DNA from: Mesotoga sp. BH458_6_3_2_1
GTDB lineage: Bacteria; Thermotogota; Thermotogae; Petrotogales; Kosmotogaceae
Reading direction: 5' to 3'
Assembly (NCBI RefSeq): GCF_003664995.1
Contig: NZ_JFHL01000005.1
Location: 124,001-188,000 of the forward strand
DNA: 64,000 nt
The notes under the pieces were generated by a model. It made no database searches and had not been told where the DNA came from. It saw only the letters and a program-made list of their open reading frames with translations. The position numbers were made by a program, and so were the translations under genes. Shown here piece after piece: positions 1-9,007 of the stretch. Position 1 is the stretch's first letter. Each line of letters starts with the position of its first letter.

Positions 1-2516
1 TCAGGAGCATTGTCGACAAAGCTCTTGTTTTCAAGCTTCGATTTGGTTCGGGTAAGATCGTTTCTCTCCTTCTCGAGTTTTCCCTGTAATCTCTGGATTT
101 CAGCCTCGGTGTCAATCTCACCCAATACTACATAAAGCGTATTTTCATTATCTGCCCAGGCTGAAACGCTTCCCGAGGTCTTTTCATCTCTCCGGCCAAT
201 CTCATTTGAATTCGATAGATGAGATACAAGCTTCAGGACTTCTGAATCAATCTCTCTTCCGAGACAGTAGACATCGGTCTTCGAGGAGGGAGGAATATTC
301 ATCTCCGCCTTAACGTTTCTGATTCCTCTCACTATTTCCATGATCCTCGAAAACTCGTTTTCTGAAGCATCGTCGAAATCCGACTCATCGAACTCCGGCC
401 ATTCAGAAGAGATCAGCAAGCCTTCGGAACCAGGGAGTCTCTGCCAGATTTCTTCGGTTATGTACGGCATGAAGGGATGAAGCATTCTCAAAGAGGCGTC
501 TAGGATCTTAATGAGAACATTCTGCGCTACAGCTCGATCTTCGGCTCCTCTGTTCAGTCTCGGTTTTATACTTTCAATGTACCAATCACAGAATTCATTC
601 CAGAAGAAAGAATAGATCGTCTTGGAGGCTGTCGGGAAATCATAGACGTCGATTGAGCTTTCGACTGCCGTCACAGATTTCGCCAATCGGGACATTATCC
701 AGCGGTCCTCCACAGCTAGCTTCGTTTCATCGATCTCCATCTTTTCGAAACCCTCCATGTTAAGGAAGACAAACCTCGAGGCGTTCCAGATCTTGTTGGC
801 GAACTTCTTGTAAGTATCAAAGAATCTTACATCGAGTTTGATATCGTGATTCTGGGCCGCAAGAATGGCAAGTGTGAAACGCATGGCATCCGTACCGTGT
901 TCCTCTATTACATCAAGTGGGTCGATGCCGTTTCCCAGTGACTTTGACATCTTTCTTCCGTTTTTGTCTCTGATTAAACGAGTGATATAGACATGATCAA
1001 AAGGCTTATCTCCCATGAAGTGGTACCCGGCCATTATCATCCTTGCCACCCAGAAGAAGATGATATCGAAGGCCGTTACCAGAACACTCGTTGGATAAAA
1101 AGCTTTCAGATCGGATGTCTTTTCTGGCCAGCCCAGAGTGGTAAATGGCCACAGCTGTGAAGAGAACCAGGTATCCAGAACATCTTCATCCTGTCTCAGC
1201 TTTCTGGAGCCGCACCTGGGACAGAATTCGGGATCATGTTCTTCAACTATTATCTCGTTGCAATCATCACAATACCATACGGGAACCCTGTGGCCCCACC
1301 ACAACTGGCGCGAGATACACCAGTCGCGAATTTCGTGCATCCAGTTCAAATATACCTTCTTCCAAGTTTCGGGAAAGAAGACTACGTCTCCTTGCTCGAC
1401 AGCCTCTATAGCCCTTTTTGCAAGCGGCCCAACTTTGACATACCATTGATCGGAAAGCGAGGGTTCAACTATGGTCTCGCAGCGATAGCATCTTCCGACG
1501 GCATGCACCATGGGTTCGACTTTTATCAGGAAGCCCTGTTCCTCGAGATCTTTGACGACCTGTTTCCTCGCTTCGTATCTGTCGAGGCCTCTATACTTCC
1601 CGCCATTCTCGTTAATCCTTGCATCTTTATCGATTACCTCGATCACTTCCAGACCATGTCGCAGGCCTATCTGAAAATCATTGGGATCGTGAGCCGGTGT
1701 TACCTTTAGGGCTCCGGTTCCAAAGGATGGATCTACATACCTGTCCTGAATTATCGGAATCTCTCTGTTCATTAGCGGCAGAATAACCGTCTTGCCTGCA
1801 ATACCCTCATATCGTTCGTCGGAAGGGTAGACCGCGACTGCCGTATCCGCAAGCATTGTCTCGGGCCGAGTAGTTGCGATTACAACGTATTCTTCGCTAC
1901 CCTTTATAGGGTACTTTATATGATAGAAGGCTCCCTTTTCATCTTCATGCTCGACTTCTTCGTCGGACAGAACTGTTGCACATCTCGGACACCAGTTCAC
2001 TATGTATTTTCCACGGTAAATAAGCCCTTGCTTGTAGAGATCGACAAAGGACTTTCTTACGGCTTCGCTCAGCCCGTCATCCATAGTGAATCTCTCCCTG
2101 GACCAGTCAACCGAGCAGCCCATTGCTTCTATCTGCTCGCGGATTCGCTGTCTGTATTCAGCAGTCCAGTTCCAGGTAGCCTCGAGGAACTTCTCTCTAC
2201 CCAGTTCTTCGCGATTCGTTCCCTTTTTGGCGAGGTCCTTCTCGACAGCGTTCTGAGTCGCGATACCTGCGTGATCCTCACCGGGAACCCACAGCGCCTT
2301 GAATCCTTTCATTCTCTTGAAGCGGATTATAATGTCCTGAATAACGAGATTCAGGGCGTGTCCCATGTGAAGGGGGGCTGTGATATTTGGAGGTGGAATC
2401 ATTATCGTAAATGGTTCACCCGTTCCTCTTGGTTCGAAATAGCCGCCTTCCTTCCAACGAGAGTACCACTTCTCCTCAAGGTCAGAAGGATTGTATCTGG
2501 TGCTCAGCTCCTCCAT
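1..2516 (-). CDS. valS: Valyl-tRNA synthetase (3' end beyond window)
   Basis: Class I aminoacyl-tRNA synthetase that charges tRNA-Val in the cytoplasm. I read it by translating the minus strand from the ATG at 2516; about 838 codons lie inside the window and the frame stays open to base 1, so only a short C-terminal tail (part of the coiled-coil arm) is missing. The HIGH-type signature appears as HMGH at residues 50-53 after PPPNITAPL. The KMSKS motif lies at 522-526, followed by LGNGIDPLDV. The editing (CP1) domain sits between them, and zinc-finger-like CxxC pairs occur near WYCDDCNE and FCPRCG. The visible C-terminus is rich in Glu, Lys and Leu, as expected for the ValRS coiled coil. The start is supported by TAAGGAGGT just upstream. 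No T-box fits in the short gap before the divergent gene. Confidence 0.97.
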   Translation of the reverse strand, partial: MEELSTRYNPSDLEEKWYSRWKEGGYFEPRGTGEPFTIMIPPPNITAPLHMGHALNLVIQDIIIRFKRMKGFKALWVPGEDHAGIATQNAVEKDLAKKGTNREELGREKFLEATWNWTAEYRQRIREQIEAMGCSVDWSRERFTMDDGLSEAVRKSFVDLYKQGLIYRGKYIVNWCPRCATVLSDEEVEHEDEKGAFYHIKYPIKGSEEYVVIATTRPETMLADTAVAVYPSDERYEGIAGKTVILPLMNREIPIIQDRYVDPSFGTGALKVTPAHDPNDFQIGLRHGLEVIEVIDKDARINENGGKYRGLDRYEARKQVVKDLEEQGFLIKVEPMVHAVGRCYRCETIVEPSLSDQWYVKVGPLAKRAIEAVEQGDVVFFPETWKKVYLNWMHEIRDWCISRQLWWGHRVPVWYCDDCNEIIVEEHDPEFCPRCGSRKLRQDEDVLDTWFSSQLWPFTTLGWPEKTSDLKAFYPTSVLVTAFDIIFFWVARMIMAGYHFMGDKPFDHVYITRLIRDKNGRKMSKSLGNGIDPLDVIEEHGTDAMRFTLAILAAQNHDIKLDVRFFDTYKKFANKIWNASRFVFLNMEGFEKMEIDETKLAVEDRWIMSRLAKSVTAVESSIDVYDFPTASKTIYSFFWNEFCDWYIESIKPRLNRGAEDRAVAQNVLIKILDASLRMLHPFMPYITEEIWQRLPGSEGLLISSEWPEFDESDFDDASENEFSRIMEIVRGIRNVKAEMNIPPSSKTDVYCLGREIDSEVLKLVSHLSNSNEIGRRDEKTSGSVSAWADNENTLYVVLGEIDTEAEIQRLQGKLEKERNDLTRTKSKLENKSFVDNAP

Positions 2517-2644
2517 TCGAACTACCTCCTTATGGGGCTTCTGCATTTAAATCGAATTATATCACGAAGTAAAACCGCATAATGAGAGATGCCGTTAATA
2601 TGTAGATTAGCTCTCCGTATAGTAAAATCATCGAGGTGATGTAT

Positions 2645-2962
2645 ATGGAAAACGAGAGAGTCTCGGTCTACAGAAGAATCTACGACATGGTAAGAAGGAT
2701 TCCATCGGGAAGAGTTGCGACCTACGGCCAGATTGCCGCGCTGGTGGGTGGATGCTCTGCAAGGATGGTTGGATACGCCATGGCGGGAGTATCAGATGAG
2801 ACTATTCCATGGCAGAGAGTGATAAATGCACGAGGAAGAATAAGCATAAGGGATCCGAACGGCTACTCCCTTCAGAAGGCAATCCTCGAAAGAGAGGGGA
2901 TCGACTTCGATGAAAGCGATTCAGTGGACCTTTCCGTCTTTGGCTGGGAGGGACCGATTTAG
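2645..2962 (+). CDS. Alkyltransferase-like protein (MGMT fold, Trp replaces active-site Cys)
   Basis: About 105 residues of the MGMT/Ada C-terminal DNA-binding fold, with SGRVATYGQIAALVGG and the helix-turn-helix ARMVGYAMAG. The alkyl-acceptor motif PCHRV reads PWQRV here, so the catalytic Cys is Trp. That is the hallmark of the ATL family, which binds O6-alkylguanine, cannot transfer the alkyl group, and hands lesions to nucleotide excision repair. Its length fits ATL proteins rather than full MGMT. Three in-frame starts exist (GTG 2636, ATG 2639, ATG 2645). GAGGTG at 2633-2638 sits six bases before ATG 2645, so I chose that one. The gene is divergent from valS and its stop overlaps the convergent lipoprotein gene by four bases. 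Confidence 0.85.
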   Translation: MENERVSVYRRIYDMVRRIPSGRVATYGQIAALVGGCSARMVGYAMAGVSDETIPWQRVINARGRISIRDPNGYSLQKAILEREGIDFDESDSVDLSVFGWEGPI

Positions 2963-4311
2963 GAAGTCTTCTCGACGACGTGAATAGTCAGTGTATGGGT
3001 CTTTTCGACGGTTAGATTTTCAAACTCCCCGAAGAATCTGAACGTGACTGGATAGTCTCCTTTCATTTCAGGCGTCCAGCAGAAGACGCAGTGATCATCT
3101 TTCTTTGTCAGAGTACCGGATGTCGTCTCTAGTTCGACTCCATTTGTAGACTTCCAAATCCATGCATGATCCGACAACGACCATTTATCGTACCCGATGT
3201 AGTTCCACTCTGCAAGAAGCGAGTTTACCCTGAACTCAATCGTCTCTCCAATTCCGGCAGTAATCTCGGGAACCGGAATCGTCCTTGAGAATTGCTCGAA
3301 GGAATTCAGGTAGAACATGTCCTCCCAGAATGGGACAATGTTTTTACCTGCGCTTTCGTAGGCTTTTTCGACGATCCCCACGCAGGAGTAAAGATCTCTT
3401 TCGGTGAAGGGAAGATCCCAGTAACCGGACCAGGCAAATCCGACCGACCAGAGCGCACCCTTTCCTGCCACTTCAAAGATGAATCTCGAGATTCTTCGCC
3501 GTTCTTGGGGAGTGATTTCTCCTGCATACCTTCGTGACCCTGAGAAGCTCGTTGACCAGTATTTAAGCCATCGGGATTCGTAAGTATCGTACTTGAAGAG
3601 ACTTACATAGGTATCATTCTGAAGAGTATTCGGGAAGACGAATACCCCCTCTTCGATTAAATTGTATCCATGAGTCAAAAAGGGATACGACTCTCCGAAA
3701 GTAACGCCGTCGTTGAACCCGAGATTCCCGTCCGTCATGGCCGTCTCTTGATCAACCCCCAGATATAATGCGGAGTGGGAGGGTATCCAGTTCGGGCCGA
3801 TGTGATACAGTAGGTCGCCTTCAAGAAGAAACTTTCCTGGAAGATGTTCAGCAGAGTAAAGAGCGTCTGCTCTTGAAATCAACAGGCAGTAGGGAAGCCT
3901 GGTAAACCTGACGAGCGTGGAAAGGGAATCTCTGCTGCACTGAGACTGAAACTCCGTTTCCACAGGTAGAAAGGAAGTGGTGCTGAGAATCGGCTGAACC
4001 ATCAAGAGCTGACCTTCACCTACTCCAAGCTCCGAGTGGGAGAGCTCGAAAAGCGGCCCGGGAACTTCCGGATCACTTTCATGAAAAAAGATCAGTGTCG
4101 TCCTTTCAGAAATTGACTGCAATTCGTAAGAGACGACTTTTTCTTTCTGGACATTGTTGAAATATGCTGTTATGCCTTTGGCCAACTGAAAAGAGTTGTC
4201 TCCTGGAAGCAGAGAGAGAGCTTCTCGTAGCGGTACAGCATGAAAAGGTCCGGTGCATCCTGCAAAGAGCAGAATACACAAAGTGACAGAGAAGAAAATC
4301 GATCTCCGCAT
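2959..4311 (-). CDS. Lipoprotein with permuted NlpC/P60-like peptidase domain and Ig-like tail
   Basis: A secreted lipoprotein of about 450 residues. The N-terminus has a charged start, a hydrophobic stretch and the lipobox LFAGC. In the middle, GDLLYHIG followed by SHSALYLG, and later DLYSCVGIVEKAYE, match the order His then Cys seen in circularly permuted NlpC/P60 (YiiX/YebB type) enzymes. This is a motif judgement, not a search result. The last 90 or so residues (from VPEITAGIGETIEF) look like an immunoglobulin-type beta domain. A cell-envelope hydrolase or amidase role is inferred; substrate unknown. ATGs at 4323, 4317 and 4311 are all possible; GGTGA just upstream favours 4311. It is divergent from murJ, which would suit a wall-related job. 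Confidence 0.7.
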   Translation of the reverse strand: MRRSIFFSVTLCILLFAGCTGPFHAVPLREALSLLPGDNSFQLAKGITAYFNNVQKEKVVSYELQSISERTTLIFFHESDPEVPGPLFELSHSELGVGEGQLLMVQPILSTTSFLPVETEFQSQCSRDSLSTLVRFTRLPYCLLISRADALYSAEHLPGKFLLEGDLLYHIGPNWIPSHSALYLGVDQETAMTDGNLGFNDGVTFGESYPFLTHGYNLIEEGVFVFPNTLQNDTYVSLFKYDTYESRWLKYWSTSFSGSRRYAGEITPQERRRISRFIFEVAGKGALWSVGFAWSGYWDLPFTERDLYSCVGIVEKAYESAGKNIVPFWEDMFYLNSFEQFSRTIPVPEITAGIGETIEFRVNSLLAEWNYIGYDKWSLSDHAWIWKSTNGVELETTSGTLTKKDDHCVFCWTPEMKGDYPVTFRFFGEFENLTVEKTHTLTIHVVEKTS

Positions 4312-4399
4312 TGACATCACCATTATTTAGTTTACCATTGTAGGGGCTAAAGAGAGATCGGACGTGTGGTAAATTATACTGTGAGGAACAGGAGGCGTG

Positions 4400-5896
4400 A
4401 TGAAAAGGATTCCTAGGTCAACTTCGGTCGCGGCAGGCACTATAGCGATTCTTACCTTTTCGATTTTGTCGAAGGGTATGGGTTTTTTCAGAGAGATGCT
4501 CGTCGCCGGATTGTTTGGAACGTCTGCAAATCTAGATGCAGTATTCGTCGCTATGACTCCGGCTACAACGCTTTCCGGGATAATTGCAGGAGCACTTGCG
4601 GCCATTTTCGTCCCGGTATATCATTCAATCAGAAAGGAAGACCCGGAAAGATCAAGAAGATATGCGGGAGCTGTTCTCATTTCTGGTTCACTCGTATTTC
4701 TGACGATGGGAGTTGTCTTTCTTCTTATTCCTGAACTGGTTATAAAGCTTTTCGCTCCCGGCTTTTCCGACGAAGTGGTGGCCTATGCAGCCAGAAAGCT
4801 GAGATATCTGTCTATCTACCCATTGATTGGCGGAATTGAGAGCATACTGGGCGCGATTCTGAAATCGAACAGAAGGTTCATCCAATACGGTATTTCACAG
4901 CTATTTTTCAACGTAATTGCGATTCCGGTCATATTTTTCACCGCCCCGTTTCTTTCCGAAGCATCATACATACTGGCCTGGATACTCGGAAACGCGATTA
5001 CTGTGTTGGCTTACCTGCTTCAATCAAGAGAGCTATTCACTCTCAGGATTGGTAGAGGAACATCGATTGTGGAAACACTGTATCTTAGCCTTCCGCTAAT
5101 TTTTTCCGGAAGTCTGGGTGTGATAAACAACATGGTGGACAAGGCTTTCGTTTCGCTCCTTCCGCCTGGCCGGGTTGCTTCTTTACAGTATGCGCACACG
5201 CTTCTCGGATTGATCACTTTCACGATATCTGCCTTTCAAATGACTGCATACACCGAACTATCAGAGCTCATAGTCGCAGACGACAAAGACAGAGTGAAAG
5301 AGCGACTGAGGAAAACCGTTACAACTTCTCTGAATATATCTCTTCCTCTCGCGGCCTGGATTATCATGATGGCCGAGCCTCTTGTGAGGATAATCTACCA
5401 GCGAGGGGAGTTTGACTCGAATTCCACAAGCCTTGTGAGCATGGCTCTTATCGGTTATGGAGCGCTAATAGTGCTTTCCCCGATCTCCCATACTTGCTCG
5501 AGCTATTTCACGGCAAGAAAGAGATTGAAGGCGATTACTATGGTATCTGTGTTCTCAATCTTTTTGAATGCTTTTTTTGACTGGCTTATGCTTGAACCTT
5601 TCGGTCACGCAGGTATCGCTGCAAGCACTTCGATTGTGGTCCTAAATGCCACAATCATCTATGTTCTGCTCATTAGAAGAGAGGGCCTGAATTTCATGCC
5701 CTACAAACGAATAATCAAGCTTGTTGGATTCTCGATTGCTGTTTATCTTGTCGTTCTTCTTCTGAGGTTCAAAACAGGCACGACACTCTGGCTCCTTCTG
5801 GGAAATGGTCTTTTCTTCTCTTTGTTCTTCATTAGTGCAAAGAGTGAGATTAGAGCAATCTCATCAAAGATCATGTCGCTTTTCAAAAGAAAGTGA
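4400..5896 (+). CDS. murJ: MurJ/MviN lipid II flippase family protein
   Basis: A polytopic membrane protein of about 498 residues in the MOP superfamily. MurJ flips lipid II across the inner membrane for peptidoglycan synthesis. The start region (FSILSKGMGFFREMLVAGLFGTS) is the conserved MurJ N-terminus, with the Arg of FREM in the first transmembrane helix. About 12-14 hydrophobic helices follow at normal family length. The C-terminal half contains IYQRGEFDSNST, which corresponds to the conserved YERGxF loop. AGGAGG at 4390-4395 precedes both GTG 4397 and ATG 4400; the ATG has the better spacing. A flippase for other polyprenyl-linked glycans in the same family cannot be excluded. Confidence 0.88.
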   Translation: MKRIPRSTSVAAGTIAILTFSILSKGMGFFREMLVAGLFGTSANLDAVFVAMTPATTLSGIIAGALAAIFVPVYHSIRKEDPERSRRYAGAVLISGSLVFLTMGVVFLLIPELVIKLFAPGFSDEVVAYAARKLRYLSIYPLIGGIESILGAILKSNRRFIQYGISQLFFNVIAIPVIFFTAPFLSEASYILAWILGNAITVLAYLLQSRELFTLRIGRGTSIVETLYLSLPLIFSGSLGVINNMVDKAFVSLLPPGRVASLQYAHTLLGLITFTISAFQMTAYTELSELIVADDKDRVKERLRKTVTTSLNISLPLAAWIIMMAEPLVRIIYQRGEFDSNSTSLVSMALIGYGALIVLSPISHTCSSYFTARKRLKAITMVSVFSIFLNAFFDWLMLEPFGHAGIAASTSIVVLNATIIYVLLIRREGLNFMPYKRIIKLVGFSIAVYLVVLLLRFKTGTTLWLLLGNGLFFSLFFISAKSEIRAISSKIMSLFKRK

Positions 5897-5960
5897 TCAC
5901 GAGTAATGTCTTTTAGCTCGATTGTCCTCGAAATCGAACTGCAAAACAGGAGGAAGAATT

Positions 5961-7190
5961 ATGAGAGATGTAGTGATAATCGGCGCCGGCCCCGCCGGAC
6001 TCTTCGCGGGAATAAGCTGCACTACGATGGGAAGAAACGTGACTATTATTGAGAAGACAAGTTCACCGGGAAAGAAGCTTCTGCTCTCCGGCGGAGGACA
6101 ATGCAACTTGACAAATGATGAACCAACAGCTGCCATGCTCAAGAGATATTTCGGTGCGGGAAGATTTTTGAAACCTTCATTGATGGCCTTTGATTCAGAT
6201 AGATTGAGAGATTTCTTCGAACAGAGAGGGCTGCCGCTTTTCAGCAGGGAGGATGGCAAGGTCTTTCCGGCCACATACTCTGCAAGAGATGTTCTTGAAG
6301 TGCTTCTCGGCGAGTGCGAGAAACAGGGAATACAGATCAGATACGGCTGCGGAGCAAGGGGAATCGAACTGACTCCTTCAGGTCGGTTTAAGCTCAGCAC
6401 TCAAGCTGGTGAGATAGACGCAGATTATCTGGTGATCGCTGCCGGAGGAAAGAGCTATCAAGAGACGGGCTCTTCGGGGGACGGTTACTTCTTGGCAGAA
6501 ATGCTTGGCCACAGCATTGTCCCGCCCAGGCCAGCGCTCACCTCAGTTTCAATTAAGGATTTCGCATTGTCAGATCTGGCCGGAATCTCTCTGAAAGAAG
6601 CAGACGTCACGTTGTGGAGAAATCAGAAGAAGTTAACCGGTCGGAGTGAAGACCTTCTCTTCACCCATGAGGGTTTTTCGGGGCCGGCAATTCTCCATCT
6701 TTCCAGAGAAGCGGAACCCGAAGACATCATAAAGTTGAACATTAGCGGTCTCCCACGTGAGAAACTCGAAGCCAAACTTATCGAGCTCTTCACCAACGAA
6801 GGCAAGAAGCTTGTAAAGACTGCTCTGAATTCCTTGCTGGACATCCCCGACAGACTCCTCACGAAGATCGTGGAAATCTCAGGGGTCGCTCAAAGATCAT
6901 GTTCAGAACTGAAAAAAGAGGAGAGAAAGGCGTTGATTAAAAACCTCTTCGAGTCAAGTTACGTTATAGAATCAATCGGAGACTTTTCTCAGGCGATGGT
7001 TACAAGAGGAGGAGTCTCCTTATCAGAAGTCAATCCTAAGACAATGGAATCTAGACTCGTTGCCAATCTCTTCTTTTCGGGAGAAGTTCTGGATTTCGAT
7101 GGCGAGACGGGAGGCTACAATCTCCAGGCGGCCTTCTCGACGGGTTATTTGGCCGGCAAGACGATCAAGGTCAAGACGTCAAGAGAGTGA
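5961..7190 (+). CDS. BaiN/HI0933-family FAD-dependent oxidoreductase
   Basis: A flavoprotein of 409 residues. The N-terminus carries the Rossmann dinucleotide motif VVIIGAGPAGLFAG, then GGGQCNLTN, typical of the HI0933/YhiN/BaiN family. VIAAGGKSYQETGSSGDGY is the second family motif, and the C-terminus (FFSGEVLDFDGETGGYNLQAAFSTG) is the conserved FAD-contacting segment. Members act as cytosolic oxidoreductases; BaiN has been linked to bile-acid dehydroxylation, but most have no known substrate, so none is assigned. An upstream in-frame TTG (5922) exists, but AGGAGG at 5949-5954 points to ATG 5961. It follows murJ with a 64-base gap and may be co-transcribed. Confidence 0.9.
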   Translation: MRDVVIIGAGPAGLFAGISCTTMGRNVTIIEKTSSPGKKLLLSGGGQCNLTNDEPTAAMLKRYFGAGRFLKPSLMAFDSDRLRDFFEQRGLPLFSREDGKVFPATYSARDVLEVLLGECEKQGIQIRYGCGARGIELTPSGRFKLSTQAGEIDADYLVIAAGGKSYQETGSSGDGYFLAEMLGHSIVPPRPALTSVSIKDFALSDLAGISLKEADVTLWRNQKKLTGRSEDLLFTHEGFSGPAILHLSREAEPEDIIKLNISGLPREKLEAKLIELFTNEGKKLVKTALNSLLDIPDRLLTKIVEISGVAQRSCSELKKEERKALIKNLFESSYVIESIGDFSQAMVTRGGVSLSEVNPKTMESRLVANLFFSGEVLDFDGETGGYNLQAAFSTGYLAGKTIKVKTSRE

Positions 7191-7384
7191 AACCGACAAG
7201 CAGCTATTCCTCATTTTATTGTTTATGAAGAAAACAATATGTTAAGATTGATAGAGCATAGAACAGAGTTCGTTGACCTACCCACCTCAAGTTTCATGGA
7301 GACAGAGAGTTTTTCGGGAAGCAAACGCGCTGCCACTGAACAACGTATTTTGTTGTCTCTATGGTCCTCTTTCGGAGGTGCATT

Positions 7385-7573
7385 GTGGAGGTTAAGAAAC
7401 CGAAGTGGTTTGATGACTGGATTGAGATCGATCAGGATTATCTGAAGGAATCAGGGACAAGTTGGAAACTGAAAGCGAATGCTCCCAGAAGAGTCAGAAG
7501 AGAGTATGAAAGACTCATTGAACAGATCGTCAACAAGGGTCCTCACTCTTACTCCTGGAAACATGAACGGTAA
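7385..7573 (+). CDS. Small conserved-looking hypothetical protein (62 aa)
   Basis: I do not recognise this gene. It encodes 62 charged, soluble residues beginning MEVKKPKWFDDWIE, with a helical, Arg-rich centre (APRRVRREYERLIEQIV) and a basic end (SYSWKHER). There is no membrane segment and no Cys cluster. GGAGGTG at 7374-7380 lies four bases before GTG 7385, which supports translation; the ATG at 7361 has no such site. Its stop overlaps the first possible ATG of the cobalamin adenosyltransferase gene (7563), so the two may be translationally coupled. Confidence 0.55.
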   Translation: MEVKKPKWFDDWIEIDQDYLKESGTSWKLKANAPRRVRREYERLIEQIVNKGPHSYSWKHER

Positions 7574-8177
7574 TCTCTTCCAGTTTAGATTATTGTTATT
7601 GAGACTCGTACGGCAGAGAATTCTGCAACGCATTGGGGGTATTCGTCTGAGTATAAGTACTGGGACCGGTGATGGAGGGGAAACGAGCCTCTGGAGTGGA
7701 GAAAGAATAGAGAAAGACAGCGAACGTGTTGAAGCGTATGGAACGATAGACGAGTTGAGCTCTTTTCTCGGCGAAGCTAAGCATTTCTCCAGAGAAGAAG
7801 TCGCCCATCATCTGGTCAAGATTCAGCGTTCTCTATTCAAGGCCGCCGGCCAGCTGGCTTCAAAAGATATTGATTATGTTGAGCCGATTGAAGAGGCCGA
7901 TGTCCAAGTGCTTACTGATCTCGTACACAGATACGAGTCGGAAGTAAAACTCGAGGGATTCGTGATCCCAGGAAGCACTGTTGCCTCCTCGAAGCTTGAC
8001 ATTTGTAGAACTGTAGCCAGAAGGGCTGAAAGGCGGGTAATTGCGCTCTCGAGAACCGAAAAGATCGACAGCGTCTTACTTAAATATATCAACAGGCTTT
8101 CCGATCTTCTCTTCATGCTTGCAAGGTATGAAGAGTATAAGGCAGGTAAGATTGTCTACAAGAGAGATGTGAAGTAA
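7563..8177 (+). CDS. PduO-type cob(I)alamin adenosyltransferase
   Basis: Transfers the adenosyl group of ATP to cob(I)alamin to make coenzyme B12. The ATP-binding N-terminus is TGTGDGGETSL, followed by EAYGTIDELSSFLGEA, FVIPGST, RTVARRAERRV and YINRLSDLLFMLARY, all signature segments of the PduO family and in the right order. The start is odd. By homology the protein should begin about one residue before SISTGTGDGG, at base 7647, where the codon is CTG, preceded by GGGGGT at 7635-7640. The nearest in-frame ATG (7563) adds about 28 hydrophobic and basic residues not typical of the family. I give the ATG coordinate but think the CTG may be the real start. It may serve the B12-dependent radical-SAM enzyme at 20642. 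Confidence 0.88.
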   Translation: MNGNLFQFRLLLLRLVRQRILQRIGGIRLSISTGTGDGGETSLWSGERIEKDSERVEAYGTIDELSSFLGEAKHFSREEVAHHLVKIQRSLFKAAGQLASKDIDYVEPIEEADVQVLTDLVHRYESEVKLEGFVIPGSTVASSKLDICRTVARRAERRVIALSRTEKIDSVLLKYINRLSDLLFMLARYEEYKAGKIVYKRDVK

Positions 8178-8180
8178 GTG

Positions 8181-8498
8181 TTATCGATAGCTTACTCTCG
8201 CTACTCCGTCCTTCATGCATGAACCGAAACTGTAAGCCACCGAGTCCGTATCCATTCCAGGCAGGTAGAAGACGGTTATCATCTCGTCGACATCCTGTCC
8301 CGAAGTCTCCCATATTTGGTGAGTGATGTTTTCGAGTTCGACCTCGCTCACAACTGATTTCTTCAGAATAATTCGTGCAGTACGCCTACGCCAGGCCCTT
8401 CCAAAATCCCTGACAGTAAGTATCGAATATGAGTCTTCAAGGTTCGAAGTCAACTCAAAAATCTCCCTCCCGCGCAAGTCTAAATTATTATACAACAT
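8181..8498 (-). CDS. Hypothetical protein (about 105 aa)
   Basis: Not recognised. A soluble protein with no signal peptide. The N-terminal half is mixed helix and strand (NLEDSYSILTVRDFGRAWRRRTARIIL). The C-terminal half contains DEMITVFYLPGMDTDSVAYSFG, a compact strand-turn pattern that looks like a conserved domain core. ATG 8498 is chosen over the upstream TTG 8516, but neither has a good SD, so the start is uncertain. It is convergent with the adenosyltransferase gene, whose stop lies three bases away, and lies on the same strand as the zinc-ribbon and GH84 genes upstream of it. Confidence 0.5.
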   Translation of the reverse strand: MLYNNLDLRGREIFELTSNLEDSYSILTVRDFGRAWRRRTARIILKKSVVSEVELENITHQIWETSGQDVDEMITVFYLPGMDTDSVAYSFGSCMKDGVARVSYR

Positions 8499-8749
8499 GT
8501 TACAGATCAATTCCAACTAAAACACATAATTCAGTCGGTAATTTATTTTCTACAATTCGCAAACGAAACTATTAGGGATTGTTTCACCAAACGGAATAAT
8601 GGAGTCAGACTATCCTGATCGGTTCAGTGTATTGACGGGACTTCAAGACAGTTTGCTCCAGGATGATTGAGGCAGATTTTAAGAGTCGCATCGATACTGA
8701 CTTTGCATTGCGCAGAAAAGACAGAGCTAGAGACTTCTGTTCAAAATTT

Positions 8750-8923
8750 CTAACCTATGTTGCTTCTTCCAATGCCGAGTACCTTGCGGCAGTGAGGGCA
8801 GAAGTATACTGCCGTTTTGCTGAACAACAGGCCGGGCCCCTTCTGCTTAAAGAAAATATCCGAAAGATCTGACTCACAGTAAGGACACTTAGGTTTCAGC
8901 TCTTCCTTTTTGATTATGTTCAA
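8750..8923 (-). CDS. Small zinc-ribbon protein (57 aa)
   Basis: A tiny protein with two CxxC pairs, CPYC and CPHC, about 30 residues apart (PKCPYCESDL and YFCPHCRKVLG), the usual ligand set of a zinc ribbon. Such proteins bind nucleic acid or partners; no specific role can be given. The longest reading begins at ATG 8962, but no SD precedes it. GAGGAGGGG followed six bases later by TTG 8923 gives a compact protein starting MNIIKKEELKPK, which I prefer. It lies 84 bases downstream of the GH84 gene on the same strand, so may share its transcript. Confidence 0.65.
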   Translation of the reverse strand: MNIIKKEELKPKCPYCESDLSDIFFKQKGPGLLFSKTAVYFCPHCRKVLGIGRSNIG

Positions 8924-9007
8924 GTATCTCCCCTCCTCAGAATCGATATCCCCTGCTAACATACGCGCAGGCAGTCAGTCTCAAAAAATGATAGCACAAG
9001 AAAAAGC

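Noticed and set aside
2517-2635. T-box riboswitch before valS
   Set aside because: Leader too short and the conserved T-box TGGNACCGCG-type sequence is absent.
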